A stretch of 64,000 nucleotides of DNA from NCBI RefSeq assembly GCF_900100345.1, contig NZ_FMTT01000005.1, positions 64,184 through 128,183 on the forward strand, written 5' to 3'. Positions 10,301 to 19,144 of this stretch are shown here, piece after piece. The position numbers and the translations under genes are program-made. Below the pieces are notes generated by a model, which saw only the letters and a list, made by a program, of their open reading frames with translations, did no database searches and had not been told where the DNA came from. The first letter of the stretch is position 1. Every line of letters starts with the position of its first letter. Source of the stretch: Paenibacillus tianmuensis. Its GTDB lineage: Bacteria; Bacillota; Bacilli; Paenibacillales; NBRC-103111.

Positions 10301-13300
10301 GGAAGCTGGCGGAATTGATCGAACGGCAGCAAATTACGGTCGCGCTGATTACAACGGCTTTCTTCAACGTTCTCGTGGATGTCAATGTCGATTGTTTGCG
10401 TCACATGCGGGCCGTTTTATTCGGAGGAGAGCGCGTTTCGGTCAGCCATGTTCGGAGAGCTCTTCAGCATATCGGGCCGGGAAAAATCATCCATGCTTAT
10501 GGCCCGTCGGAGAGCACGGTCTATGCGACCTATTTCAACGTGAACGAACTGGCGGAGGATGCCGTCAACGTTCCGATCGGACGGCCGATCAGCAACACGG
10601 CGACCTATATCGTAAGCAGCAAAAACAAGCTGCAGCCGATCGGCGTGGCCGGGGAGCTTTGTGTCGCCGGCGAGGGATTGGTCCGAGGCTACTTAAACCG
10701 TCCGGAGCTGACGGCGGAGAAGTTTGTGGACAACCCTTTCGTGCCGGGGGAACGGATGTACCGGACAGGAGATTTGGCAAGATGGCTGCCGGATGGAACG
10801 ATCGAATATGTCGGGCGGATGGACGATCAGGTGAAAATCCGCGGCTTCCGGATCGAGCTTGGCGAAGTGGAAGCGCACCTGTTGAAGGTGGAGGTTATCC
10901 AAAAAGCGACGGTCGTTGTCCGGGAAACCGCCAGCGGCGAAAAGCAGCTGTGCGCTTACTTCGTCGCGGACAGAGAGCTTCAAGCGCATGAAGTGCGAAG
11001 CGCGCTTGCTCAAGAGCTGCCGGCCTACATGATTCCGTCGTACTTTGTCCAACTGGAGCAGATGCCGCTAACGAATAACGGAAAGGTTGACCGAAGAGCG
11101 CTGCCCGCGCCGGAGGAAAGCTTGCATACGGAAGCGGAACACACTGCGCCAAGAACGCCGTTGGAATCAGAGCTATCCGATATATGGAAAAGCGTTCTTG
11201 GGCTTGAAAAGGTTGGCGTGACGGATAATTTCTTCGATGTCGGGGGACATTCCTTGCGCGCAACGACGCTTGTCAGCAAGATGCACAAAGAGTTGAACGT
11301 CGATTTCCCGCTGCGCGACGTATTCCGCTACCCGACGATTGAAGAGATGGCACAGGAGATTGCCCGGATGGAGGAAGGAGCATTTTCAGCCATACCGGTG
11401 GCGGAGGAAAGAGAACATTACCCGCTGTCGTCCGCACAGAAGCGGCTCTTCATCCTGCATCAGCTGGAAGGAGCGGAACAAAGCTACAACATGCCGGGCG
11501 CGATGCTACTCGAAGGGGCGTTGGAACGCGAACGGTTCGAAGAGGTGTTCCGCGGGCTGATCGCGCGGCATGAGACGCTGCGCACCGGCTTTGAAATGGT
11601 GAACGGCGAAGCGGTGCAGCGGGTTTACCCGCAAGCGGACTTTGCCGTGGAGCATATGAAGGCGAGCGAAGAGGAAGCGGGAGAGGTTGTACGCCAATTC
11701 GTCCGCGCGTTCGATCTGTCGAAGCCGCCGCTGCTGCGGGTAGGTTTGGTCGAGCTGGCGGAAGAGCGTCATATCCTGATGTTCGACATGCATCACATCG
11801 TCTCCGACGGCGTTTCGATGGACGTCCTGGTGGAAGAGTTCGTCCGCTTGTATGACGGAGAGACGCTGGAGCCGCTGCGGATTCAGTACAAGGATTATGC
11901 GGCATGGCAGCAGTCCGAAGCGCAGCAGGAGCAGCTGAAGCGGCAGGAAGCGTACTGGCTGGATCAGTTCCAAGGAGAGCTGCCGGTGCTGGAAATGCCG
12001 ACGGATTATGCGCGTCCGGCGATGCAGAGCTATGAAGGACATTCGATTGAATTTTTCATAGATGATCAAACGAGCGAAGGTCTGAAACGGCTCGCGGCCG
12101 AAAGCGGAGCGACGCTGTATATGGTGCTGCTTGCGGCGTATACGATTCTGCTGCACAAGTATACGGGTCAGCAGGACGTAGTTGTAGGGACGCCGATTGC
12201 GGGAAGAAACCATGGCGATGTGCAGCCGTTGATCGGGATGTTCGTCAACACGCTGGCCATCCGCAGTTACCCGGCTGGCGAGAAGACGTTCCAGGACTAT
12301 TTGGAAGAGGTCAAGGAAACAACCTTGGGCGCATACGAGCACCAGAACTATCCGTTCGAAGAGCTGGTGGAGAAAGTGCAGGTTGCCCGCGATTTAAGCC
12401 GCAATCCGCTCTTTGACACGATGTTTTCATTGCAAAACATGGAAAATAAAGAGTTTCAGCTTGAGGGACTTCGGCTGGCGCCGTATCCGAGCGACTATGC
12501 CATGGCGAAATTCGACTTGAGCTTGGACATGTCGGAAGACGGCGGCGGTCTGGAGTGCAGCCTCGAATATGCGACTGCCTTGTACAAGAGGGAGACGGTC
12601 GAACGGCTGGCGAAGCACTTCGGGCAATTGCTTGAAGTGATCGTTCACGAGCCGGGGGCTACAATTGCAGCGCTGGATATGTTGACTGTGGCTGAAAAGG
12701 AACAAATTCAGCATGCGTTCAACCCGGCGATGCCTGAGCTGCCGCCGGAGAAGACGTTCCACCGGTTGTTCGAAGAGCAGGCGGCGCGCACTCCGGAAGC
12801 GATAGCGGTCGTGTACGAGGACACGCAGCTGATGTATGGGGAGCTGAACGAGCGGGCGAACCGGTTGGTTTGCACGCTGCGTGAGGGCGGCATCGGCAGA
12901 GAATCGATCGTCGGCATTTTGGCAGACCGTTCGGTGGACCTGCTGGTCGGCGTCATGGCGGTCTGGAAAGCGGGAGGCGCGTATGTGCCGCTCGATCCGG
13001 AGTATCCGTCCGATCGCATCCGGTTCATGCTGGAGGACAGCGGAGCCACGGTGCTGCTGACGCAAACCCATCTGCAGGAACGAGCCCAAGCGTGGCTGGC
13101 GGAAGATTCGGCGCTGCAAAGCGTGCGCTGCCTGTGCCTCGACGACGAGCAGTCGTACAGCGGAGACGGAGCGAACGGGCCTGACGCGAGCGAGCCGCAC
13201 GATCTGGCGTACGTGATCTACACGTCGGGCACGACGGGACGGCCGAAAGGCGTCATGATCGAGCACCGCAGCCTGGTCAATACGGCAGCGGCCTATCGCC

Positions 13301-16300
13301 GGGAATACCGGCTGGATCAGTTCCCGGTGCGGCTGCTGCAACTGGCAAGCTTCTCCTTCGACGTGTTCGTCGGGGATATCGCGCGGACGCTGTACAACGG
13401 CGGAACGATGGTCATTTGCCCGAAGGACGACCGCATCGATCCGACTCGTCTGTATGGCTGGATTCGCGATCGGCAGATTACGATCTTCGAATCGACGCCT
13501 GCGCTGATCGTGCCGTTCATGGAATATGTAGCGGAGCAAGGCTTGGATATGAGCTCAATGGAGCTGCTGATCACAAGCTCGGACAGCTGCAGCGTGACGG
13601 ACTACCGGCTGCTGCAGGAGCGCTACGGCTCGCAGTTTAGAATCATCAACGCGTACGGGGTCACGGAAGCGGCGATCGATTCGAGCTTCTACGACGAGCC
13701 GCTGAGCAAGCTGCCGGAGGCAGGGAACGTGCCGATCGGCAAGGCATGGCTGAACGCCCGGTTCTACATTGTGGATGCTCACCTTAATCCGGTACCGGTA
13801 GGAGTATTGGGCGAGCTGTGCATCGGAGGCGTCGGCGTAGCGCGGGGGTATTTGAACCGTCCGGAGCTGAACGAAGAGAAGTTTGTCGACAGCCCGTTCG
13901 TTCCCGGAGAGCGGTTGTACCGCACGGGGGACTTGGCGCGCTGGATGGAAGACGGCAACGTGGACTTCATCGGGCGGATCGACAACCAGGCGAAAATTCG
14001 GGGGTACCGGATCGAGCTCGGCGAGGTCGAAACGCAGCTGCTGAAAGCGGACGGCGTCAAGGAAGCGGTCGTCGTCATCCGGGAGGACGGGAACGGACAA
14101 AAGGCGCTGTGCGCGTACTTCACGGCGGATGAGGAGCTGCAAGCAAACGGGCTGCGAAGCGCGATGGCGCAGGAGCTGCCGGGCTACATGATTCCGTCGT
14201 ATTTCGTGCAGCTGGAGCGATTGCCGCTGACGCCGAACGGGAAGATCGACCGCAAGGCGCTGCCTGCGCCGGAAGGAGGCGCGAGCGGGTCGGAGTATAC
14301 CGCGCCACGCACACCGCTGGAAGCGAAGCTGGTCCGTATATGGCAGGAAGTGCTGGGAGTTGCAAGCGTCGGCGTGAAGGACAACTTCTTCGATCTCGGA
14401 GGACACTCGCTGCGCGCGACAACGCTTGTAAGCAAGGTGCACAAGGAGATGAACGTCGATCTGCCGCTGCGGGACGTGTTCCGCTACGCTACGATTGAGG
14501 AGATGGCTCAAGCGATTGCCCGGATGGAAGAAGGGGCGTTTTCAGCGATACCGGTGGCGGAGGAGAGGGAGTACTACCTGCTATCTTCCGCACAGAAGCG
14601 GCTTTTCATCCTGCACCAGCTGGAAGGAGCGGAACAAAGCTACAACATGCCGGGCGCGATGCTGCTCGAAGGGGCGTTGGAGCGCGAACGGTTCGAAGAG
14701 GCGTTCCGCGGGCTGATCGCGCGTCATGAAACGCTGCGCACCGGCTTTGAGATGGTGAACGGCGAAGCGGTACAGTGGATCTATCCGTCGGTGGATTTTG
14801 CCGTGGAGTATGTGCAAGCGAGCGAGGAAGCCGCCGGGAAAGTGGTAGAGGACTTCGTCCGCGCGTTCGATCTGGCGAAGCCGCCGCTGCTGCGGGTAGG
14901 TCTGGTTGAGCTGGCGGAAGAACGCTATATTCTGATGTTCGACATGCACCACATCGTCTCCGACGGTGTCTCGATGGACGTTCTAGTCGAAGAGTTCGTC
15001 CACTTGTACGACGGAGAAGAATTGGAGCCGCTGCGGATTCAGTACAAGGATTACGCGGCATGGCAGCAGTCCGAAGCGCAGCAGGAGCAGTTGAAGCGGC
15101 AGGAAGCGTATTGGCTGGAACAGTTCCAAGGGGAACTGCCGGTGCTGGAAATGCCAACGGATTTTGCGCGTCCGGCCATGCAGAGCTATGAAGGGCATAC
15201 GCTTCACTTCTTCATGGATGCGCAGAAGAGCGAAGGTCTGAAGCGGCTCGCGGCCGAAAGCGGAGCGACGCTGTATATGGTGCTGCTTGCGGCGTATACG
15301 ATTCTGCTGCATAAATATACGGGTCAGCAAGACGTGGTTGTAGGAACACCTATTGCGGGAAGGAACCATAGCGATGTGCAGCCGCTGATCGGGATGTTTA
15401 TCAACACGCTGGCGATCCGTAGTTATCCGGATGGCGAGAAGACGTTCCTAGCGTATCTGGAAGAAGTGAAGGAAACGATGTTCGGCGCTTACGAGCACCA
15501 GAACTATCCGTTTGAAGAGCTGGTGGACAAAGCGCAGGTTACCCGTGATTTAAGCCGCAATCCGCTCTTTGACACGATGTTTACCTTGCAGAACACGGAA
15601 AGCAAAGATTTTGAGCTTGAAGGGCTCCGGTTGGCTCCGTATCCGAGCGAATATGGGATGGCGAAATTTGATCTGAGCTTGGATGTGATCGAAGAAAACG
15701 ACGGTCTGGAGTACAGCCTTGAATATGCAACTGCTTTGTACAAAAGGGAGACGGTGGAACGGCTGGCGAAGCACTTCGAACAACTGCTCGAAGCGATCGT
15801 GAACGATCCGGGGGCGACAATTGCAGCGCTGGAACTGTTGTCTGCGGAAGAAAAGGAGCAGCTTCACGCATTCAACCCCGCGGTATCCGAGCTGCCGCCG
15901 GAGAAGACGTTCCGCCGGCTGTTCGAAGAGCAGGCGGCGCGCACGCCGGAAGCGACGGCAGTCGTGTACGAGGACAAGCAGTTGACGTACGGGGAGCTGA
16001 ACGAACAAGCGAACCGACTGGCTTGCACGCTGCGCGAGGGCGGCATCGGCAGAGAATCGATCGTTGGCATTCTAGCCGACCGTTCGGTGGACCTGCTGGT
16101 CGGCGTCATGGCGGTCTGGAAAGCAGGGGGCGCGTACGTGCCGCTCGATCCGGAATATCCGTCGGATCGCATCCGGTTCATGCTGGAGGATAGCGGGGCT
16201 ACGGTGCTGCTGACGCAAACCCATCTGCAGGACCACGCCCAAGCGTGGCTGGAAGAAGACTCAGCGCTGCAAAGCGTGCGCTGCCTGTGCCTCGACGACG

Positions 16301-16998
16301 AGAAGTCGTACAGCGGAGACGGAGCGAACGGGCCCGACGCGAGCGAGCCGCACGATCTGGCGTACGTGATCTACACGTCGGGGACGACGGGACGGCCGAA
16401 AGGCGTCATGATCGAGCACCGCAGCCTGGTTAATACGGCAGCGGCTTACCGCAGGGAGTACCGGCTGGATCAGTTCCCGGTGCGGCTGCTGCAATTGGCG
16501 AGCTTCTCCTTCGACGTGTTCGTCGGGGATATCGCCCGGACGCTGTACAACGGCGGAACGATGGTCATTTGCCCGAAGGACGACCGCATCGATCCGACTC
16601 GTCTGTATGGCTGGATACGCGACCGGCAGATTACGATCTTCGAATCGACGCCTGCGCTGATCGTGCCATTCATGGAATATGTAGCGGAGCAAGGCTTGGA
16701 TATGAGCTCGATGGAGCTGCTGATCACAAGCTCGGACAGCTGCAGCGTGACGGACTACCGGCTGCTGCAGGAGCGCTACGGCTCGCAGTTTAGAATCATC
16801 AACGCGTACGGGGTCACGGAGGCGGCGATCGATTCGAGCTTCTACGACGAGCCGCTGAGCAAGCTGCCGGAGGCAGGGAACGTGCCGATCGGCAAGGCAT
16901 GGCTGAACGCCCGGTTCTACATTGTGGATGCTCACCTGAACCCGGTACCGGTAGGTGTGCTGGGCGAGCTGTGCATCGGCGGCGTCGGTCGGAGCTGA
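4354..16998 (+). CDS. NRPS subunit 2: half-C, A(Phe)-T-E, C-A(Ile/Leu/Val)-T, C-A(Dab)-T, C-A(Dab, truncated by frameshift)
   Basis: GTG start with AGGAGAGAAG just upstream. Residues 1 to about 245 match only the C-terminal lobe of a condensation domain, with no HHxxxDG. Module 1: A domain (A3 motif near residue 403, code DAWTIAAICK, identical to the GrsA Phe code), carrier serine 787, epimerase with HHGVVDG near 967, so D-Phe. Module 2: DCL-type C domain (HILMDG near 1441), A domain code DGFLLGAVYK (branched chain, nearest to Ile codes), carrier serine 2300. Module 3: C (HHIVSDG near 2480), A code DVGEISAIDK (Dab), carrier serine 3352. Module 4: C (near 3532) and an A domain with the same Dab code (A3 motif near 4007) that stops at residue 4214 because of a 25-nt deletion. 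Without it the gene would run to 19031 and encode about 4900 residues. Confidence 0.92.
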   Translation: MAFEKESLFWNETFGGEDYTLTLLPYSKTPIHSTPDIQSVSGSLSADVGQRILKMSKGTPLAAYMILLAGVQSLLYKYTNEKNILLGMPVIKKPNESRRPINHAVVLKNTIHAETTFKSLLNELKSSVTDAIQHQNIPFLKMTEKLQLQYADGVPIVNTLVSLNELHTVDIGHNVAYDCLFQFGLENDSIHYRLIYNEHLYSAEFMNRAANHLDHLFSSLLSQPELELWKADMLTESEKQQLHAFNDTDADYEREKTIHRLIEEQVERTPDHVAVVFGNERLTYRELNERANRLARTLRAEGVVKDKFVGIMTERSLEMVVGIFGTLKAGGAYLPIDPEYPEERISYLLEDSGAQLLLTQRRLQEKVPFAGKVIALDDEEAYSEDGSNLEPVTGPNDLAYVIYTSGTTGKPKGVMVEHHGLCSLKMMFKETLQMTGQDRVIQFASLSFDASCWEMFQTLFFGAALYIPTAETILDQHLFESFMNDHGITTATLPPTYAAYLTPERMPSLKRLISAGSAASLELIQQWKDKVKYFNAYGPTEDSICTSIWTASKNDNIALVSIGRPIHNHKIYIVDSHHQLLPVGVAGELCIGGVGLARGYLNRLELTAEKFTDNPFVPGERMYKTGDLARWLPDGNIEYLGRIDHQVKIRGYRIEIGEIEEQLLKLPSVQEAIVVAREDAAGQYQLCAYFVAETPLAVGELRGALSQKLPGYMIPAHFVQLPRMPLTPNGKIDRKALPAPEGHALGGREYVAPRSETEKALAAVWQSVLSAERVGVTDHFFELGGDSIKSIQVSSRLHQAGYKLEIKDLFKYPTIAQLSLHVQPIARTVNQGEVTGETVLTPIQRWFFEQQFADPHHFNQSVMLYRKQGFDEAAIRKVLRKITEHHDALRMVFRKGENGYAAWNRGIGEGELYSFEVIDFKGLSAYGQAVEAKANEIQSSIDLEKGPFVKAGLFQCADGDHLLIAVHHGVVDGVSWRILMEDIALGFEQAEKGEEIRFPAKTDAYRTWSEQLAAYAQGPVMENERAYWQRITQTPVLPLPKDRQADESLQLDSELMIVQLSRGETEQLLKRVHRAYNTEMNDILLTALGMAVQKWSGYDRVLVNLEGHGRESILTDIDITRTVGWFTSKYPVVLEPERDKDLSYQIKKVKENLRQIPNKGIGYSVCRYMSGNADDFDWGAEPEINFNYLGQFDQDLENNDMGISPYPSGLQASDRQARSFVLDMNGMVLDGSLSLELSYSRKEYRRETMEQLALWLQESLQELIAHCAAKERPELTPSDVQYKGLSVTDLEQIVEQTRHSGEIENIYTLTPMQKGMWFHSAMDRQAGAYFEQARFMLLGALDVDLFSKSWAELAARHVVLRTNFYSGWKGEPLQIVYRDKPVGFEYEDLRHLPIDEKAAYTEKKAKEDKLRGFDLERDALVRVTVMRTEDEKYRVLWSFQHILMDGWCLPQLMQELFGTYAAYVGNKHPERAAVSAYSQYIEWLDKQDDDAAARYWSEYLSGYEGQTALPLRKTDLPNGGYVPDHVVCELGKSLTERMDRVAKQHQVTMNTLLQAAWGVILQKYNGTGDVVFGSVVSGRPAEIPGIEEMIGLFINTIPVRVACEAGTGFADVMERLQEQALESGRYDYYPLYEIQARSAQKQDLINHIIAFENYPMDEQMEQAGGADSGGLAIADVDMAEQTNYDFNVTVVPGEEMEIRFDYNANVFDRSTIQRLKGHLVYVLEQIVANPRIAVEDLELTTAEESTEIIERFNDTTTEFPREKTLHQLFEEQAERIPDAVAVVFEHRQWTYRELNERVNRLARTLRASGVDKERVVGIMAERSLDMIVGIMAVLKAGGAYVPIDAEYPEERIRYMIEDSEAQVMLVQRHMQERVPVQRLMVILDDEASYHADGSKVGRSNGATDLACVIYTSGTTGKPKGNLVTHCNIVRIVRNTNYIDITDQDRVLQMSSYSFDGAVFDIFGALTNGARLVLIPREMMLEIGKLAELIERQQITVALITTAFFNVLVDVNVDCLRHMRAVLFGGERVSVSHVRRALQHIGPGKIIHAYGPSESTVYATYFNVNELAEDAVNVPIGRPISNTATYIVSSKNKLQPIGVAGELCVAGEGLVRGYLNRPELTAEKFVDNPFVPGERMYRTGDLARWLPDGTIEYVGRMDDQVKIRGFRIELGEVEAHLLKVEVIQKATVVVRETASGEKQLCAYFVADRELQAHEVRSALAQELPAYMIPSYFVQLEQMPLTNNGKVDRRALPAPEESLHTEAEHTAPRTPLESELSDIWKSVLGLEKVGVTDNFFDVGGHSLRATTLVSKMHKELNVDFPLRDVFRYPTIEEMAQEIARMEEGAFSAIPVAEEREHYPLSSAQKRLFILHQLEGAEQSYNMPGAMLLEGALERERFEEVFRGLIARHETLRTGFEMVNGEAVQRVYPQADFAVEHMKASEEEAGEVVRQFVRAFDLSKPPLLRVGLVELAEERHILMFDMHHIVSDGVSMDVLVEEFVRLYDGETLEPLRIQYKDYAAWQQSEAQQEQLKRQEAYWLDQFQGELPVLEMPTDYARPAMQSYEGHSIEFFIDDQTSEGLKRLAAESGATLYMVLLAAYTILLHKYTGQQDVVVGTPIAGRNHGDVQPLIGMFVNTLAIRSYPAGEKTFQDYLEEVKETTLGAYEHQNYPFEELVEKVQVARDLSRNPLFDTMFSLQNMENKEFQLEGLRLAPYPSDYAMAKFDLSLDMSEDGGGLECSLEYATALYKRETVERLAKHFGQLLEVIVHEPGATIAALDMLTVAEKEQIQHAFNPAMPELPPEKTFHRLFEEQAARTPEAIAVVYEDTQLMYGELNERANRLVCTLREGGIGRESIVGILADRSVDLLVGVMAVWKAGGAYVPLDPEYPSDRIRFMLEDSGATVLLTQTHLQERAQAWLAEDSALQSVRCLCLDDEQSYSGDGANGPDASEPHDLAYVIYTSGTTGRPKGVMIEHRSLVNTAAAYRREYRLDQFPVRLLQLASFSFDVFVGDIARTLYNGGTMVICPKDDRIDPTRLYGWIRDRQITIFESTPALIVPFMEYVAEQGLDMSSMELLITSSDSCSVTDYRLLQERYGSQFRIINAYGVTEAAIDSSFYDEPLSKLPEAGNVPIGKAWLNARFYIVDAHLNPVPVGVLGELCIGGVGVARGYLNRPELNEEKFVDSPFVPGERLYRTGDLARWMEDGNVDFIGRIDNQAKIRGYRIELGEVETQLLKADGVKEAVVVIREDGNGQKALCAYFTADEELQANGLRSAMAQELPGYMIPSYFVQLERLPLTPNGKIDRKALPAPEGGASGSEYTAPRTPLEAKLVRIWQEVLGVASVGVKDNFFDLGGHSLRATTLVSKVHKEMNVDLPLRDVFRYATIEEMAQAIARMEEGAFSAIPVAEEREYYLLSSAQKRLFILHQLEGAEQSYNMPGAMLLEGALERERFEEAFRGLIARHETLRTGFEMVNGEAVQWIYPSVDFAVEYVQASEEAAGKVVEDFVRAFDLAKPPLLRVGLVELAEERYILMFDMHHIVSDGVSMDVLVEEFVHLYDGEELEPLRIQYKDYAAWQQSEAQQEQLKRQEAYWLEQFQGELPVLEMPTDFARPAMQSYEGHTLHFFMDAQKSEGLKRLAAESGATLYMVLLAAYTILLHKYTGQQDVVVGTPIAGRNHSDVQPLIGMFINTLAIRSYPDGEKTFLAYLEEVKETMFGAYEHQNYPFEELVDKAQVTRDLSRNPLFDTMFTLQNTESKDFELEGLRLAPYPSEYGMAKFDLSLDVIEENDGLEYSLEYATALYKRETVERLAKHFEQLLEAIVNDPGATIAALELLSAEEKEQLHAFNPAVSELPPEKTFRRLFEEQAARTPEATAVVYEDKQLTYGELNEQANRLACTLREGGIGRESIVGILADRSVDLLVGVMAVWKAGGAYVPLDPEYPSDRIRFMLEDSGATVLLTQTHLQDHAQAWLEEDSALQSVRCLCLDDEKSYSGDGANGPDASEPHDLAYVIYTSGTTGRPKGVMIEHRSLVNTAAAYRREYRLDQFPVRLLQLASFSFDVFVGDIARTLYNGGTMVICPKDDRIDPTRLYGWIRDRQITIFESTPALIVPFMEYVAEQGLDMSSMELLITSSDSCSVTDYRLLQERYGSQFRIINAYGVTEAAIDSSFYDEPLSKLPEAGNVPIGKAWLNARFYIVDAHLNPVPVGVLGELCIGGVGRS
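11561..14560 (+). repeat. Dab-module repeat, copy 2 (C-A-T)
   Basis: This is the intact reference copy: C, A with the Dab code, and T, including full A7 and A8 motifs. It is nearly identical at base level to 1-2930 and highly similar to 14717-17690. Confidence 0.85.
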
Positions 16999-17690
16999 AC
17001 GAAGAGAAGTTTGTCGACAGCCCGTTCGTTCCCGGAGAGCGGCTGTACCGCACGGGCGACTTGGCGCGCTGGATGGAAGACGGCAACGTGGACTTCATCG
17101 GGCGGATCGACAACCAGGCGAAAATTCGGGGGTACCGGATCGAGCTCGGCGAGGTCGAAACGCAGCTGCTGAAAGCGGACGGCGTCAAGGAAGCGGTCGT
17201 CGTCATCCGGGAGGACGGCAACGGACAAAAGGCGCTGTGCGCGTACTTCACGGCGGACGAGGAGCTGCAAGCAAGCGGGCTGCGAAGCGCGATGGCACAG
17301 GAGCTGCCGGGCTACATGATTCCGTCGTACTTCGTGCAGCTGGAGCGATTGCCGCTGACACCGAACGGGAAGATCGACCGCAAGGCGCTGCCGGCGCCGG
17401 AAGGAGGCGCGAGCGGGTCGGAGTATACCGCGCCACGCACACCGCTGGAAGCGAAGCTGGTCCGTATTTGGCAAGAAGTGCTGGGAGCTGTAACTGTCGG
17501 CGTGAAGGACAACTTCTTCGATCTCGGCGGACACTCGCTGCGCGCAACGACGCTTGTCAGCAAGGTGCACAAGGAGTTGCACGTCGATCTGCCGCTGCGG
17601 GACGTGTTCCGCTACGCTACGGTGGAAGAGATGGCCCAGGCGATTGCCCGGATGGAAGAGGGGGCGTTTTCAGCGATACCGGTGGCGGAG
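14717..17690 (+). repeat. Dab-module repeat, copy 3 (C-A-T)
   Basis: Tandem to copy 2 and highly similar to it. The condensation part is somewhat more diverged, and the adenylation part is near-identical except for a 25-nt gap near 16988. Confidence 0.83.
16981..16998 (+). other. 25-nt deletion causing a frameshift in the fourth A domain
   Basis: Copy 2 reads GGCGTCGG, 24 bases encoding part of VARGYLNR, then TCCGGAGCTG (13829-13870). Here GGCGTCGG runs straight into TCGGAGCTG, 25 nt shorter. Frame 1 then hits TGA at 16996-16998, while homology resumes in frame 3 from 16989. Restoring 25 nt gives one frame from 4354 to 19031, exactly 4901 codons with the stop. Confidence 0.85.
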
Positions 17691-19031
17691 GAGAGGGTGT
17701 ATTACCCGTTATCTTCCGCGCAGAAGCGGCTCTTCATCCAGCATCAGCTGGAAGGGGCGGATCAGCTGTACAACATGCCGGAAATTATGCGGCTGGAAGG
17801 GCCGGTGGATCTCGACCGCTTCCAAGAAGCTTTCTGGAAGCTGATCGCGCGTCATGAGACGCTGCGTACCAGCTTTGCGATGGTGCATGGCGAGCCTGTC
17901 CAGCAGGTGCACGACGAAGTCGAATTTGCCGTGGAGTACAGCAAGGCCGCTCAAGAAGAGGCCGCGGACATCGTTCGCCGTTTCGTCCGCGCGTTTGATT
18001 TGAAGACAGCGCCTTTGATTCGCGTAGAATTAGTTGAATTGGAGCAGGGCGTTCACATTCTGATGTTCGACATGCATCACATTGTCTCTGACGGCGTTTC
18101 GATGGCCATTTTGGTGGAAGAGTTTACCGAGCTCTATGCAGGCGAGGAGCTGCCGCCTCTGCGGATTCAGTACAAGGATTATGCCGTATGGCAGCAATCC
18201 GAAGCGTACAGGGAGCGGACAAGTCGGCAGGAGGCGTATTGGCTGCAGAAGCTGGAAGGCGACCTTCCTACGGTGGATTTGCCTACCGACTACGAGCGTC
18301 CCGCGACCCGGAGCTTCGACGGAGCGCACATCGAGTTCGAGGTCGACGCCGCTCTTACGAAGCAGTTGAACGAGCTGGCGGCCAAGCACGACAGCACGCT
18401 GTACATGGTTCTGTTGTCGGCCTATACCGTGCTGCTTTCCAAGTACAGCGGGCAAGAAGACATCATTGTCGGAATGCCGGTTGCTGGAAGAACGCATGCT
18501 GACTTAGAGCCGATCCTTGGGATGTTTGTCAATACGCTCGCGATCCGCAACAATCCGGCAGGAGACAAAACGTTCCTCTCCTACTTGGCGGAAGTCAAAG
18601 AGTCGGCTTTGGGGGCGTTTGAGCATCAAGACTATCCTTTCGAAGAACTCGTAGAACGGTTGAATGTCAAGCGGGACCCAAGCCGCAATCCGATATTCGA
18701 CACGATGTTCGACTTGCAAAATATTGAGGAGCGCGAACCCGGTTTCGAAGCGTTGAAGCTGACTCCGTACGATCTTGACGAGGCGGAAGAAGCGAAATTC
18801 GATCTCACCTTGTTCATGTCCGAAGACAACGGAGTGCTCAACGGAGGCTTCCATTATTGCGCCAAATTGTTCAAAGCGGCGATGATCCAGACCATGGCTC
18901 AAGATTTACTGCTGGTGCTGGCTCAAATTTGCGAAGATCCCCACATCCAATTGAGCGGGGTCCAATTAAATAAACAAGCGGCAAGCCATAAGAACAAGAG
19001 CTCGATCGACAGCATTGAATTTGCATTCTAG
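16989..19031 (+). pseudogene. NRPS subunit 2, 3' fragment after the frameshift: A(Dab) C-terminal part-T-C
   Basis: This frame continues the Dab adenylation domain from SELNEEKF. It has an intact A8 (KIRGYRIELGEVE) and A10 (lysine codon at 17370), a carrier domain (GGHS, serine codon 17535) and a full condensation domain (HHIVSDG from 18075) that closes the subunit. The tail SIEFAF resembles the end of subunit 1 (AIDFVF). There is no ribosome site or plausible start near 16989, so it would not be translated alone unless the deletion is a sequence error. The terminal C domain is needed to join the chain to the last residue on subunit 3. Confidence 0.85.
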
Positions 19032-19058
19032 ACAAAGCTCTGCAAGGAACAGCTTGTT

Positions 19059-19114
19059 CATGCCTGAAAAAGAGTGTATGTCCGAATTCGTTCGCGACAT
19101 ACACTCCGGGCATG
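19059..19114 (+). promoter_or_regulatory. intercistronic hairpin between NRPS subunits 2 and 3
   Basis: Perfect 11-bp arms GAGTGTATGTC (19072-19082) and GACATACACTC (19096-19106) enclose a 13-nt loop. An outer 6-bp stem CATGCC (19059-19064) / GGCATG (19109-19114) extends it past a bulge. No T-run follows. It shares its stem core with the hairpin at 4280-4315 and lies 30 nt before the start of subunit 3. Confidence 0.65.
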
Positions 19115-19144
19115 TTGTCATCACATCTTAGGGGAGGGGTACGA

